Source: Gynuella sp.
GTDB lineage: Bacteria > Pseudomonadota > Gammaproteobacteria > Pseudomonadales > Natronospirillaceae
Direction: 5' to 3'
DNA: 64,000 bases
Assembly: GCA_028282465.1 (NCBI GenBank)
Contig: JANQHX010000072.1
Location: 62,001-126,000 of the forward strand
In this document: piece after piece, positions 17,903 through 26,136 of the stretch
Numbering within the stretch: position 1 is the first letter of the stretch
Layout: every line of letters begins with the position of its first letter
Translations under genes and position numbers: made by a program
The notes under the pieces: generated by a model
Database searches by the model: none
Told to the model about the DNA's origin: nothing
Seen by the model: the letters and a program-made list of their open reading frames with translations, nothing else

Positions 17903-19282
17903 ATGGAACAGACTCATCAAACGCAGCAGCTAGCAGAAGCGCCTATGCTGAAGCTCTTCCTACAAACAGCAGTGCCTATTGCCATCAGCTTATTAGTTGC
18001 CGGCCTTTATAACCTGATTGATGGAATCTACATTGCCCGAGGGGTGGGCACCATGGCCATGGCAGGGGTGTCCATGGCTGCGCCCCTGCAGATGTTTATT
18101 GCCGCTGCCGCAGCTCTGGTGAGTACCGGGGCAGCATCGTTAATGGCAAGACACATTGGTGCTAAGAATCCTGAGGAAGCGGGGAAAGTAGCGACTTCAG
18201 CTCTGGCATTAGCCATTGCTTTATCTGTCGGTTTCGCAGTTTTTGGATTCACTGCCACCCCCTGGATGCTCAGCTTAATAGGAGTCAGTGATCAAATATT
18301 TGAACCAGCATTGGCCTATGCTCAACCTATTCTCATCGGTTCGGTCACAGCAATTATATTGCCGTTAATGGCTGACACCTTTAGGTCTGAGGGAAAAATT
18401 CAACCTATGATGGCGATGATTCTTGCTGCATCACTGCTTAACATCATATTAGATCCGATCTTCATTTTTACTCTGGGTCTCGGCGTACAGGGCGCGGCAA
18501 TAGCGACAGTACTGGCTCAATTCCTGGCCATACTGATTGGTTTACATTATTACTTAAGTAAGGGCACACTAATTAGGTTTGGTAGCACTCTACAACTCAA
18601 CCTTAGAGCATGGTTAATCATTCCGGGTTTGGGCCTTCCCATATTTATCGCCCAATTTGGTATGGCGGCTCAGGTAGGTGTGATTAATTTTTTATTTCAG
18701 ACCCTTCCAGAGAACAGTGATTTATGGGTGGGTGCCTATGGAATTTTAGGTCGGCTGTTTATGTTCATTTTTCTACCTTTAATTGCCATGATGATTGCTT
18801 TCCAAACCATTTGCGGCTTTAACCATGGTGCGGGTAATAGTGAACGGGTTAAACAATCAGTCACCGCTGCGGCGAAAGTAATGACTGGCTACTGTGTGGT
18901 ACTTGCAGTATTTGTTTTGGCATTTCCAACTCAAATACACAGCATTTTCACTTCAGAGCAAGAGCTGCTGGCACTGGTGGAACGGTTTGTGAGAGCCACG
19001 TTCTGGACTTTCCCAGCTGCGGGCCTGTCCATGATTGCAATGGGTTATTACCAAGCCATTGGCAAGGCAATACCGTCCATCGTATACAGTGGATTAAGAG
19101 TGTTTGTTATCTTTATTCCACTGGCACTGTTAATCACACCGCTGTTTGGTGAAGTAGGCTTATTAGTATCTATGCCTATTGCAGATTTACTGGCGCTATT
19201 TTTGATTCTGTTACTGACTCGAAAAGATTTCATCAGACTCAATCAACCACAAATGGCATACGCTAAGGCACAGATCGAATGA
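17903..19282 (+). CDS. MATE-family efflux transporter
   Basis: 459 residues with about 12 membrane helices. It has the MATE features: N-terminal AVPIAISLLVAGLYNLIDGIY, the alternating-access repeat, and TICGFNHGAGNSERVKQSV in the second half. It would export cationic drugs or metabolites with Na+ or H+ antiport at the inner membrane. The stop overlaps the next gene, an AraC-GyrI regulator, by ATGA, so the two form an operon. No strong ribosome site is seen before the ATG. Substrate unknown. Confidence 0.9.
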   Translation: MEQTHQTQQLAEAPMLKLFLQTAVPIAISLLVAGLYNLIDGIYIARGVGTMAMAGVSMAAPLQMFIAAAAALVSTGAASLMARHIGAKNPEEAGKVATSALALAIALSVGFAVFGFTATPWMLSLIGVSDQIFEPALAYAQPILIGSVTAIILPLMADTFRSEGKIQPMMAMILAASLLNIILDPIFIFTLGLGVQGAAIATVLAQFLAILIGLHYYLSKGTLIRFGSTLQLNLRAWLIIPGLGLPIFIAQFGMAAQVGVINFLFQTLPENSDLWVGAYGILGRLFMFIFLPLIAMMIAFQTICGFNHGAGNSERVKQSVTAAAKVMTGYCVVLAVFVLAFPTQIHSIFTSEQELLALVERFVRATFWTFPAAGLSMIAMGYYQAIGKAIPSIVYSGLRVFVIFIPLALLITPLFGEVGLLVSMPIADLLALFLILLLTRKDFIRLNQPQMAYAKAQIE

Positions 19283-20268
19283 CTGCCCAGCAGGATAAAT
19301 CACAACAAAGCTTAATTACTTACCGGCAACGTTTGGAGCCGGTTTTCTCGTTTATCAATAAAAATTTAAATAGAACTATTCTTCTGAGTGAAGCTGCGGA
19401 GGTTGGACATTTTTCTAAATATCATTTCCACAGAATATTTAGCGCTGTGACAGGTGAAAGTCTAAACGACTATATAAATCGCTGTCGGCTCGAACGGGCG
19501 GCAAACATGCTTTTGTTCCGTCCGCAGTTTTCTGTGACTCATGTGGCTTTATGCTGTGGTTTTTCAAGTAGTGCGAATTTTTCACGAGCATTTAAAAATC
19601 ACTTTGGTGTGAAACCAACAGGTATTAGAAAACAAATAGATAATAATGAAAGTAAAAAGGGGAGGCTTAATCGTCATTATGGCCATCACTTGAGCCAAGA
19701 AATGCTAGATGCAAGAAGGCCACTGGCAAAGCATGAATTGAGTTCGCATCAAAAAGTGCAGCCCGGTAAAATCATTCAAATTAAAGAAACCCCTGTTGTT
19801 TACATCAGATCGCAAAAGGGTTACGAGCTCTCAAGTATCATGGAGGCATGGAATAAAATTACCCACTGGGGTATTTCTAAAGGCATAGAACTTAAGTCAC
19901 AAGAAGGCATTTCTTTTTGCAGAGACAACCCATTGTTTACGCCCATACATCTTTGCCGATATGACGCAGCGATATTTCAAGTTGATATTCCCGACGATGA
20001 GATTCCCTTACCTTTTAAAAAAGACATTGTCCCAGCAGGAAACTATGCGGTGTTTCCGTTTAGAGGTACTCCTGATAAAGCCAATGAGTTCTACAGTAAA
20101 ATCTTTTCAGTCTGGTTACCCCATAGCGGCTATGAACCCTGCGAAGCACCTTTGATGGAAAAACAATTAAATACTGTCGAAATGCGTGACAATAAGATTG
20201 CTTTAACGGATAGCCCAAACATTGTCATTGAAGCTTGGCTGCAAGTTAAACCTTTAAAGCGATTTTAA
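19279..20268 (+). CDS. AraC-family regulator with GyrI-like effector domain
   Basis: 329 residues. The first 110 residues form the AraC double helix-turn-helix (LSEAAEVGHFSKYHFHRIFS and VTHVALCCGFSSSANFSRAF, ending GVKPTGIRK). The C-terminal half, from about 165, is a GyrI/effector-binding fold (VVYIRSQKGYELSSIMEAWN, CRYDAAIFQVDIP, YAVFPFRGTPDKANEFYSKI). This architecture is that of Rob/SoxS-like multidrug sensors. It overlaps the MATE gene, so it most likely senses a compound handled by that pump and controls the pair. Autoregulation is inferred; no operator was identified. Confidence 0.88.
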   Translation: MTAQQDKSQQSLITYRQRLEPVFSFINKNLNRTILLSEAAEVGHFSKYHFHRIFSAVTGESLNDYINRCRLERAANMLLFRPQFSVTHVALCCGFSSSANFSRAFKNHFGVKPTGIRKQIDNNESKKGRLNRHYGHHLSQEMLDARRPLAKHELSSHQKVQPGKIIQIKETPVVYIRSQKGYELSSIMEAWNKITHWGISKGIELKSQEGISFCRDNPLFTPIHLCRYDAAIFQVDIPDDEIPLPFKKDIVPAGNYAVFPFRGTPDKANEFYSKIFSVWLPHSGYEPCEAPLMEKQLNTVEMRDNKIALTDSPNIVIEAWLQVKPLKRF

Positions 20269-20304
20269 ATTCTAGGAACAGGTTGGAACAATACCTGATT
20301 ACCA

Positions 20305-20592
20305 CTAGCTTTTTACCAATTCACAGAGCTCTAGTGAGCCACCGCTGATTAATACTGGATGTCGCTCTAAGAACTCTTTCAACGCTTCAACACTCTCTGA
20401 ATGAAAACGCATGAAACCACCAATGGACTGGGTAATATCTGGAATCTGTTTTTCACCTAGCAGAATCCTGCCACCAATTTCACTGCCTCCCTGAAACAAT
20501 TCTGAATTTCTGGCTTCCGCAAAAAACTGGTCCCAATCGCTATCTGATATTGTTGAGTCCACGTTGTTATGAATGAATAAAATATATTCCAT
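20305..20592 (-). CDS. YCII-related family protein
   Basis: About 95 residues. The start at 20592 (MEYILFIHNNVDSTISDSDW) has a strong AAGGAG nine bases upstream, so six earlier codons are excluded. The fold cues are an N-terminal beta strand, a mid GGRILLGEKQI segment, GGFMRF and EALKEFLERHPVLISGGSLELCEL, like DGPF/YCII-type small ferredoxin-like proteins. No catalytic residue can be named. It is convergent with the MATE-AraC unit and appears monocistronic. Role unknown. Confidence 0.65.
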   Translation of the reverse strand: MEYILFIHNNVDSTISDSDWDQFFAEARNSELFQGGSEIGGRILLGEKQIPDITQSIGGFMRFHSESVEALKEFLERHPVLISGGSLELCELVKS

Positions 20593-20777
20593 TAATTTCT
20601 TCTCCTTCATCTAATCCACTTAACTATATGAATATTGAATTAGTTTTCAAAGAAAGAAGTACATAATGTTATTAACACTTATCAAAGTAACTACTTTAAT
20701 AACTTATTGGTCTTTTAAACTTGAGCCACTCATGGCTAGCATTCCAAAGCTAAATGGTGAAACTCAAGGATTGAGAG

Positions 20778-21800
20778 ATGAGAACATTAATAAAGCTTTT
20801 CCCATGCTTATTTATATCTCTGGTGTTGACTGCATGTAACAGCTCGAGTAGTGACTCCGGTGGAAGTAATGACAATACCAACACCGCCCCGGATATAGAT
20901 ACTTCCACTGACACTCCTACAGGCTGCGCTGCCCATGAACTCTTTGGTTGCTATGAAGAGTGCCCAAGCACAATTGCTAGCTCGGCTGGAGTGATTGGAG
21001 ACAATCACTATATATTCGAAGTACCTTCTGGAGACTGCTTAGGGGTTGTGTCATATGAGCACATTACAACAACTATACCTATTTCAGTAAACACAGCAGA
21101 AACCGGACTTAGCATTGCCTCAACCATTAACATTTCTACAGGCTCCCGAGAAAACTATTTTTCGGTTGAAATCACCAACAACTCCGATGTTCATTATTGT
21201 GGACTCAGATTAGAGGACGCGCTTTTTTACGACTCTGAAGGAAACCTTTTAGCCGAAACAGATTTAGACATAGTGGGCGGCGACACATTGACTCCCTTCG
21301 AAAGCCGTTGCATTGTCGCCAATTCGACAAGGGTATTCTTTGGAGATATATTTTTCGGCATTATCACATTCGAAAATATTTATAAGGAGTTAGTTTCAAA
21401 CATCGCGAGAGTCGTTGTGCGCGAACTGCATGGGCGAGATGAGAACCCATTGGTACGTACTCAATTAGATTCCTTAGCAGTGAACAATTTAGTTTGGGAC
21501 AACGGCTCAGGCTTCCCCACCATCAGGCTTGAAGTTATTAACAACCAATCCTACACAATTGAATTGGACGATGACGCCCACAGACTGATATTTCTTGATG
21601 AGAATGACTTTGTTGTTTCTCAATCCTATGCCTATCTTTATGAAGGCCTGGGTGTGGACGAATCCGAGCTCGATGACGAGGATTATATAATCAACCCTGG
21701 CGAAACCATTTATCTTAACGACGACATTGCAGATGTTTCTGAGGTCTACCCAGCACGAGCAACCAAAGCTATTTTATTCTTAGAATGGCAACCTTATTGA
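20778..21800 (+). CDS. Hypothetical lipoprotein
   Basis: 340 residues. A clear lipoprotein signal (MRTLIKLFPCLFISLVLTAC) is followed by a Ser/Asn/Asp/Thr-rich linker, then a mostly beta domain with several cysteines (GCAAHELFGCYEECPS, GDCLG, HYCGLRLED, RCIVAN) suggesting disulfides. I do not recognise the family. Phrases such as FSVEITNNSDVHYCGLRLED and IRLEVINNQSYTIELDDDAHR look like two related beta-sandwich units. It would be surface-exposed or periplasmic. No functional partner is evident nearby. Confidence 0.75.
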   Translation: MRTLIKLFPCLFISLVLTACNSSSSDSGGSNDNTNTAPDIDTSTDTPTGCAAHELFGCYEECPSTIASSAGVIGDNHYIFEVPSGDCLGVVSYEHITTTIPISVNTAETGLSIASTINISTGSRENYFSVEITNNSDVHYCGLRLEDALFYDSEGNLLAETDLDIVGGDTLTPFESRCIVANSTRVFFGDIFFGIITFENIYKELVSNIARVVVRELHGRDENPLVRTQLDSLAVNNLVWDNGSGFPTIRLEVINNQSYTIELDDDAHRLIFLDENDFVVSQSYAYLYEGLGVDESELDDEDYIINPGETIYLNDDIADVSEVYPARATKAILFLEWQPY

Positions 21801-21910
21801 TTGAGTCTTTCATATTAGAACAGCCTGTTATTTATTTTTATATTTTGAGCTTGCTGGACTTCCCTCAACTAGTGAGCTCCTAAATCAACTGAGGGTAAAA
21901 GGAGAGCACC

Positions 21911-22204
21911 ATGAGTTGGCAGACACAACTGTTTGAAACAATGTTTAAGTGGGTAAATAACATTCTGGACAATAACTGGGATGGTATTCTTGATGCGTGC
22001 GCAAAGGAGGCAATAGCTACTGGATACATTGCTGACTCCATAACGGACAAGCAGTTGTCTGAGGTAATGGCGGGAAAAATCCGAGAAACTAACTTTCTTA
22101 GGAAAAAAGAAGATGATTTCTATCTATTCTGTTTGACAAATATGAATGTTAACTGGGGTGATAGAATTAAAAAAAGAATGCGCGAAAAGATAGCTTCTGA
22201 ATAG
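21911..22204 (+). CDS. Small hypothetical cytoplasmic protein
   Basis: 97 residues without a signal peptide or membrane segment. An excellent AAGGAGAG ribosome site precedes the ATG, which supports a real gene. The sequence (MSWQTQLFETMFKWVNNILD at the start) is helical and charged, ending KKRMREKIASE. I do not recognise it. An inverted repeat, CCCTCA and TGAGGG around 22 bases, lies 15-50 bases upstream and may be an operator or leader hairpin. Confidence 0.6.
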   Translation: MSWQTQLFETMFKWVNNILDNNWDGILDACAKEAIATGYIADSITDKQLSEVMAGKIRETNFLRKKEDDFYLFCLTNMNVNWGDRIKKRMREKIASE

Positions 22205-22361
22205 CACTACATAATAATAATTCGGTTAAATAGAAAGCACGCTACAAGGATTCCTCCACACGTTCTTGGCACAACCCTCAACCTACAGTGGTCTAGCCAT
22301 TGGTCTATATTGAGCCTCTAAATCATGAGGCTCTCCCTTAAACACAAAAGCTAATTAAATA

Positions 22362-22703
22362 TTAGCCTCCGGCAGGTCCTAACATTAAGACAATATAAAA
22401 GCCCAAACCCAACAGAGCGTTTCCAAAGCCATTACTTTTAACTCTTTCGACTTCTTCAATGTCAGAAATAGCTACAGATTTTGATTCCATATTGAAATCA
22501 CCAGTAATGACACCATCTGAAATATCGGTGATGGTCATTCTTTGGAATTTATCGCTACCGAATTCTTTATATTTAATCGTACTTCCTAATGGCAGTGACT
22601 CAACGGCTTGTTCAGGAGACGTATCAAAACCCGAAATGGGTGAAGAAGTTGTACATCCAATCAATATCAATGCAAGCAAAAGAGTAAACAGTTTTGTTTT
22701 CAT
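22362..22703 (-). CDS. Small hypothetical lipoprotein
   Basis: About 113 residues. The start at 22703 (MKTKLFTLLLALILIGC) has TTAGGA just upstream and gives a typical lipobox, LIGC. The mature part has a small beta domain (STIKYKEFGSDKFQRMTITDI, GVITGDFNMESKSVAISDIEEV), reminiscent of an SH3-like or LolA-type short strand set, followed by a glycine-rich hydrophobic C-terminus (GNALLGLGFYIVLMLGPAGG) that may be a membrane anchor. Family not recognised. Confidence 0.65.
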   Translation of the reverse strand: MKTKLFTLLLALILIGCTTSSPISGFDTSPEQAVESLPLGSTIKYKEFGSDKFQRMTITDISDGVITGDFNMESKSVAISDIEEVERVKSNGFGNALLGLGFYIVLMLGPAGG

Positions 22704-22957
22704 TTTCCTAATTCCTAAAACAAGAATTCTTGAAATACCTATCACCATAAAGCTTCTATAGCGAGCTTTTAACCATTTTGGTTTATGTATTTATCATCAG
22801 ATGAGAATACCAAAATTAAAAGGATCACACATACGATTACTTAATATCATGACATAACCTACATGAATCTGAACCAATACAGTTCATAAAGTTATGTAAT
22901 ATATAGAGTAAAAAATTCGGTCTACACTTAAAATTGTCCATATTACTTTAGTCCCTT

Positions 22958-24853
22958 ATGAGCATTTTAGCCCCCGCGACTTATTCAGGCCAAACACTGC
23001 AACTACTTCGATTAGCACTGAGCAAAAGCAATCAGTTAGCTGTATTTAATCAACTGGAACAAAAGTTTGGACCCGTTGGAAACGCCACTTATCAAATTGA
23101 TGACCGAGTAGACATTGGTTTAGTGAGTGACTTTTTAGCGGAGAGCGCGGGTCAGTCGAATAATGACAACATTGCAGTTGAAACCGGGCAATGTCTAGCA
23201 TTCAGTCAATTCGGAGCCCTAAGCTATTATTTAATGTCGTGCTCCACTTTATTTGAGATTTTTAGAGCCTGGGTAAGATGCTATGAATTGGTCATGTCGA
23301 ACGCCGAATCGGTAAAGATTGAACTACTTAAGAATGGCATCAGTTTAATAGTTGAAAGCCCCTATCAAGACACTAAAGGTGAGTATCTCAGACTAGAGTT
23401 TCTGCTATCACTATTAATCAGCAATTTTCAAATGATAGGGGGGGCAGATTTAAAGCCAGAGTTCATTGAGCTGCCATTAAATAATGACCATTCACAAACT
23501 CGCCTATCAACGGTATTTGGTTGTGAAGTTACACACAATGATCGATTGATCATTATTCATTTTAGTAAGGAATGGATAGGCAAGCAGCTGCCAAATGCCA
23601 ACCCATCATTAAAAGAAGCACTTAAGACTGAATTAGATACCGCATTGAAACAATTCAATTCGGGCTTAACCTTTATTGATCAGATTTATCATTTCTTAGA
23701 CACGTTAGATTCATTGGAAAATGTTGGGCTTGGGACAGTCGCGACTCAATTTAATGTGAGTGATAGTACGGCCAAGCGCAGAATTGCCGACCTGGGTTCG
23801 AATTTTAAATCCATTTTCACAGGCTATCGGCAAACAAGATCTTTGTATTTACTGACAGATAAAAACAGGCATTTGGATGTAATAGCCAGGCAACTCGGTT
23901 TTTCCGAACGAGCATCGTTCGAACGGGCATTTAAAAAATGGTACTCCTTAACCCCCGCTCAGTTTAGAGACATGGGGCAAATTCTAAATATCACCGCCCC
24001 CATTGAACACTTACTGCGCACCGAAAAACTGCCAGCATCTCCCAAAGTATGCCAGGATATTATTCGCATTACCCAGTCACCTGACTATGACATTTCTGAG
24101 TTAGTCAGGGCCATTGAAGTAGACCCAGTTCTGTCTGGAAAAATAGTTGGGCTTTCAAATAGTGCCTTTTATGGCAGCGTGTCTAATGTAAATAATCTCA
24201 ACCAAGCAATCGTTAAAATTGGTGTCGATATGATTACCAATATTGCTCTAGCGATAATGTCTAATGAGCAAATGGCTGCAGCTAAACAATTGCCAATCAA
24301 TTTAAAAAGATACTGGTTAAGTGCATTAACCATTGCCCAGTGGGTCAGCGAATTAGCTAAAGATTTTCCAAAGCACTATGAACCTTCTAACTGGATATAC
24401 CTAAGTGGATTGCTCCACAATATTGGCTACTTATTACTAGCCAGCTTGAGACCAGAAGCCTGTGCACAACTAGAACCCTTATTAGAACTTGAATCGAGTT
24501 TAGAAGAAAAAATAGAATTGGAATCAAGAGTATTTGGTATCAATCGGTTTTCGGCGACCGCCATTCTATTAGCCCATTGGAGTCTCCCTAAAGAGGTGAT
24601 TTCAATCACCAGAGGGTTTGCAAAACAAATAACCACTGATGTGAAATACCAAAATGAATCAGTACTGATATTTTCTGTGATTAAATTTTTCGCTGATAAC
24701 AATGAACAGGACGGTGAGAAGCTGGAGATACTCTCGGCTCAATTGACTGAAATACTAGACATCGATCAAAATCAGGTAAAGCAAAGAATCGACACGCTAA
24801 CAAGCAAGCAGCATGAATTAGAAGTCATGGTTTCTCAATTGCTGCCTGCTTAA
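22958..24853 (+). CDS. AraC-type regulator fused to an HDOD domain
   Basis: 631 residues. The N-terminal 200 or so match the arabinose_bd/OruR-type sensor domain (ETGQCLAFSQFGALSYYLMS). A helix-turn-helix follows at about 255-340 (VATQFNVSDSTAKRRIADLG, then HLDVIARQLGFSERASFERAFKKW). From about 350 to 560 comes an HDOD domain (LPASPKVCQDIIRITQSPDY, SNSAFYGSVSNVNNLNQAI, LSGLLHNIGYLLLASLRPEA). The reading frame is continuous and the join falls right after the AraC domain, so this is a true fusion. HDOD domains are non-catalytic relatives of HD phosphodiesterases. The protein probably links a DNA-bound regulator to a signalling network. No target is evident. Confidence 0.85.
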   Translation: MSILAPATYSGQTLQLLRLALSKSNQLAVFNQLEQKFGPVGNATYQIDDRVDIGLVSDFLAESAGQSNNDNIAVETGQCLAFSQFGALSYYLMSCSTLFEIFRAWVRCYELVMSNAESVKIELLKNGISLIVESPYQDTKGEYLRLEFLLSLLISNFQMIGGADLKPEFIELPLNNDHSQTRLSTVFGCEVTHNDRLIIIHFSKEWIGKQLPNANPSLKEALKTELDTALKQFNSGLTFIDQIYHFLDTLDSLENVGLGTVATQFNVSDSTAKRRIADLGSNFKSIFTGYRQTRSLYLLTDKNRHLDVIARQLGFSERASFERAFKKWYSLTPAQFRDMGQILNITAPIEHLLRTEKLPASPKVCQDIIRITQSPDYDISELVRAIEVDPVLSGKIVGLSNSAFYGSVSNVNNLNQAIVKIGVDMITNIALAIMSNEQMAAAKQLPINLKRYWLSALTIAQWVSELAKDFPKHYEPSNWIYLSGLLHNIGYLLLASLRPEACAQLEPLLELESSLEEKIELESRVFGINRFSATAILLAHWSLPKEVISITRGFAKQITTDVKYQNESVLIFSVIKFFADNNEQDGEKLEILSAQLTEILDIDQNQVKQRIDTLTSKQHELEVMVSQLLPA

Positions 24854-24868
24854 AGAAATAGCAAATCG

Positions 24869-25969
24869 TTAAATTTTTTCTTTTTCTGATACCTCAGTCA
24901 GCAATTTTTCCATTTCAGGATATTTAAACTGCTGAGCATAGTCCAACGCGCTATAGCCTTCAGAATCTTTCAAATCAATATCCAAGCCCAGGTCGATAAA
25001 AAGTTTAGCAACCTCGGGAAGATTCATTTGTGCTGATTTAATTAATAAGCTGGTATTGAACTTATCTTTAATGTCGGTTTTAACTCCAGCCTTAATTAAA
25101 TACTCAACCGCTTCTGTGTTTCTTGAATCAATCGCATAGAACAAAGCATTTCTACCCACAGTATTAACGGCGTTTAACTCAGAACCCGCTTCAATAACTG
25201 CTTTTAGATTATCAACATTGCCCTGTTGAGCTATAAACATTAAGGCGTTAGTACCATTAGCATCTTGTTTCTTAACATTACCCCCATGTTTTAATAACAC
25301 CTCTAAAACCTCTGGTGCTGGGCCAGCAGCACAGGCAACCAAGAACATGGATACGCCATTCTGGTTAACGGAATTGATATCCTGACCTTGAGATAATAAG
25401 GCATCAAGTACGGGTGCATTGTTCATAGCGGCACCCAGGATAATTGCATTAAAGCCTTCTGATGTAACTGGAGTAAGATCAGGCTTTAAGTCGAGAATAG
25501 CGAGTGAAAGCTCAGTAAAGTTTCTATTAAGTGAGTACATAATTGGGGTGCCACCGGAGCTATTGGTTTGGTTTATATCGGCACCTGCATCAATCAGTAG
25601 ATTTAAAATGTCTAGATTATTGTGCTCACGAGCAAGGTGAATGAGTGGGGTGTTCGTGAAACTATTGGTCTGGTTTACGTCAGCACCAGCTTCAATTAAC
25701 AATTGAACGATGTAGGTTCTGTTTCCCTGTATTGCATGAAATAAGACTGGGCCAAGAATATCGTCCTCGGCGATATGATCCAGTGGCATGTTGGCTTCAA
25801 TAAAAAGCTCTACTGCTGGGATATTTCCTTCGCGTGCAACCTGTTTAAATGTTTCTTGAGTGAATGCGAGATCCATTTTATCCAGTTCTTTTTCTGGGCT
25901 ACTAAACAGATCGCAACCTACTAGAAAAAGTACCATGGCTAGGGCGGTCGTTTGTAATAGTTTTTGCAT
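24869..25969 (-). CDS. Ankyrin-repeat lipoprotein
   Basis: About 366 residues. The start at 25969 (MQKLLQTTALAMVLFLVGC) gives a lipobox, and 16 upstream codons are not needed. About nine ankyrin repeats follow, with the usual TPLIHLAREHNNLDILNLLI and GADINQTNSSGGTPIMYSLN patterns. It is probably anchored to a membrane and exposed to the periplasm as a protein-binding scaffold. Its stop is 15 bases from the stop of the convergent AraC-HDOD gene. No neighbour suggests a ligand. Confidence 0.85.
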   Translation of the reverse strand: MQKLLQTTALAMVLFLVGCDLFSSPEKELDKMDLAFTQETFKQVAREGNIPAVELFIEANMPLDHIAEDDILGPVLFHAIQGNRTYIVQLLIEAGADVNQTNSFTNTPLIHLAREHNNLDILNLLIDAGADINQTNSSGGTPIMYSLNRNFTELSLAILDLKPDLTPVTSEGFNAIILGAAMNNAPVLDALLSQGQDINSVNQNGVSMFLVACAAGPAPEVLEVLLKHGGNVKKQDANGTNALMFIAQQGNVDNLKAVIEAGSELNAVNTVGRNALFYAIDSRNTEAVEYLIKAGVKTDIKDKFNTSLLIKSAQMNLPEVAKLFIDLGLDIDLKDSEGYSALDYAQQFKYPEMEKLLTEVSEKEKI

Positions 25970-26136
25970 GATAATCACTTTGTTATTGTTGTTTGATTGT
26001 GGTCGCGAAGGATACAAAAGCTCATTAAAGTGGGCAAATATCTACTACGCATTTACCAGAATACTTACGTGAATTTCCATATTAGTTGAAGACCCTTTAA
26101 ATACTTGCGGCCCTAGGAGCATTAAGGCTAGCGGGT

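Noticed and set aside
17714..17920. Minus-strand 68-codon frame between the HD-GYP and MATE genes
   Set aside because: No ribosome site, no recognisable domain, overlaps the MATE start and the likely promoters of both flanking genes.
22312..22333. GAGCCTC-N8-GAGGCTC hairpin downstream of the small lipoprotein gene
   Set aside because: Good stem but no T-run on either strand and about 30 bases from the stop; too weak to call a terminator.
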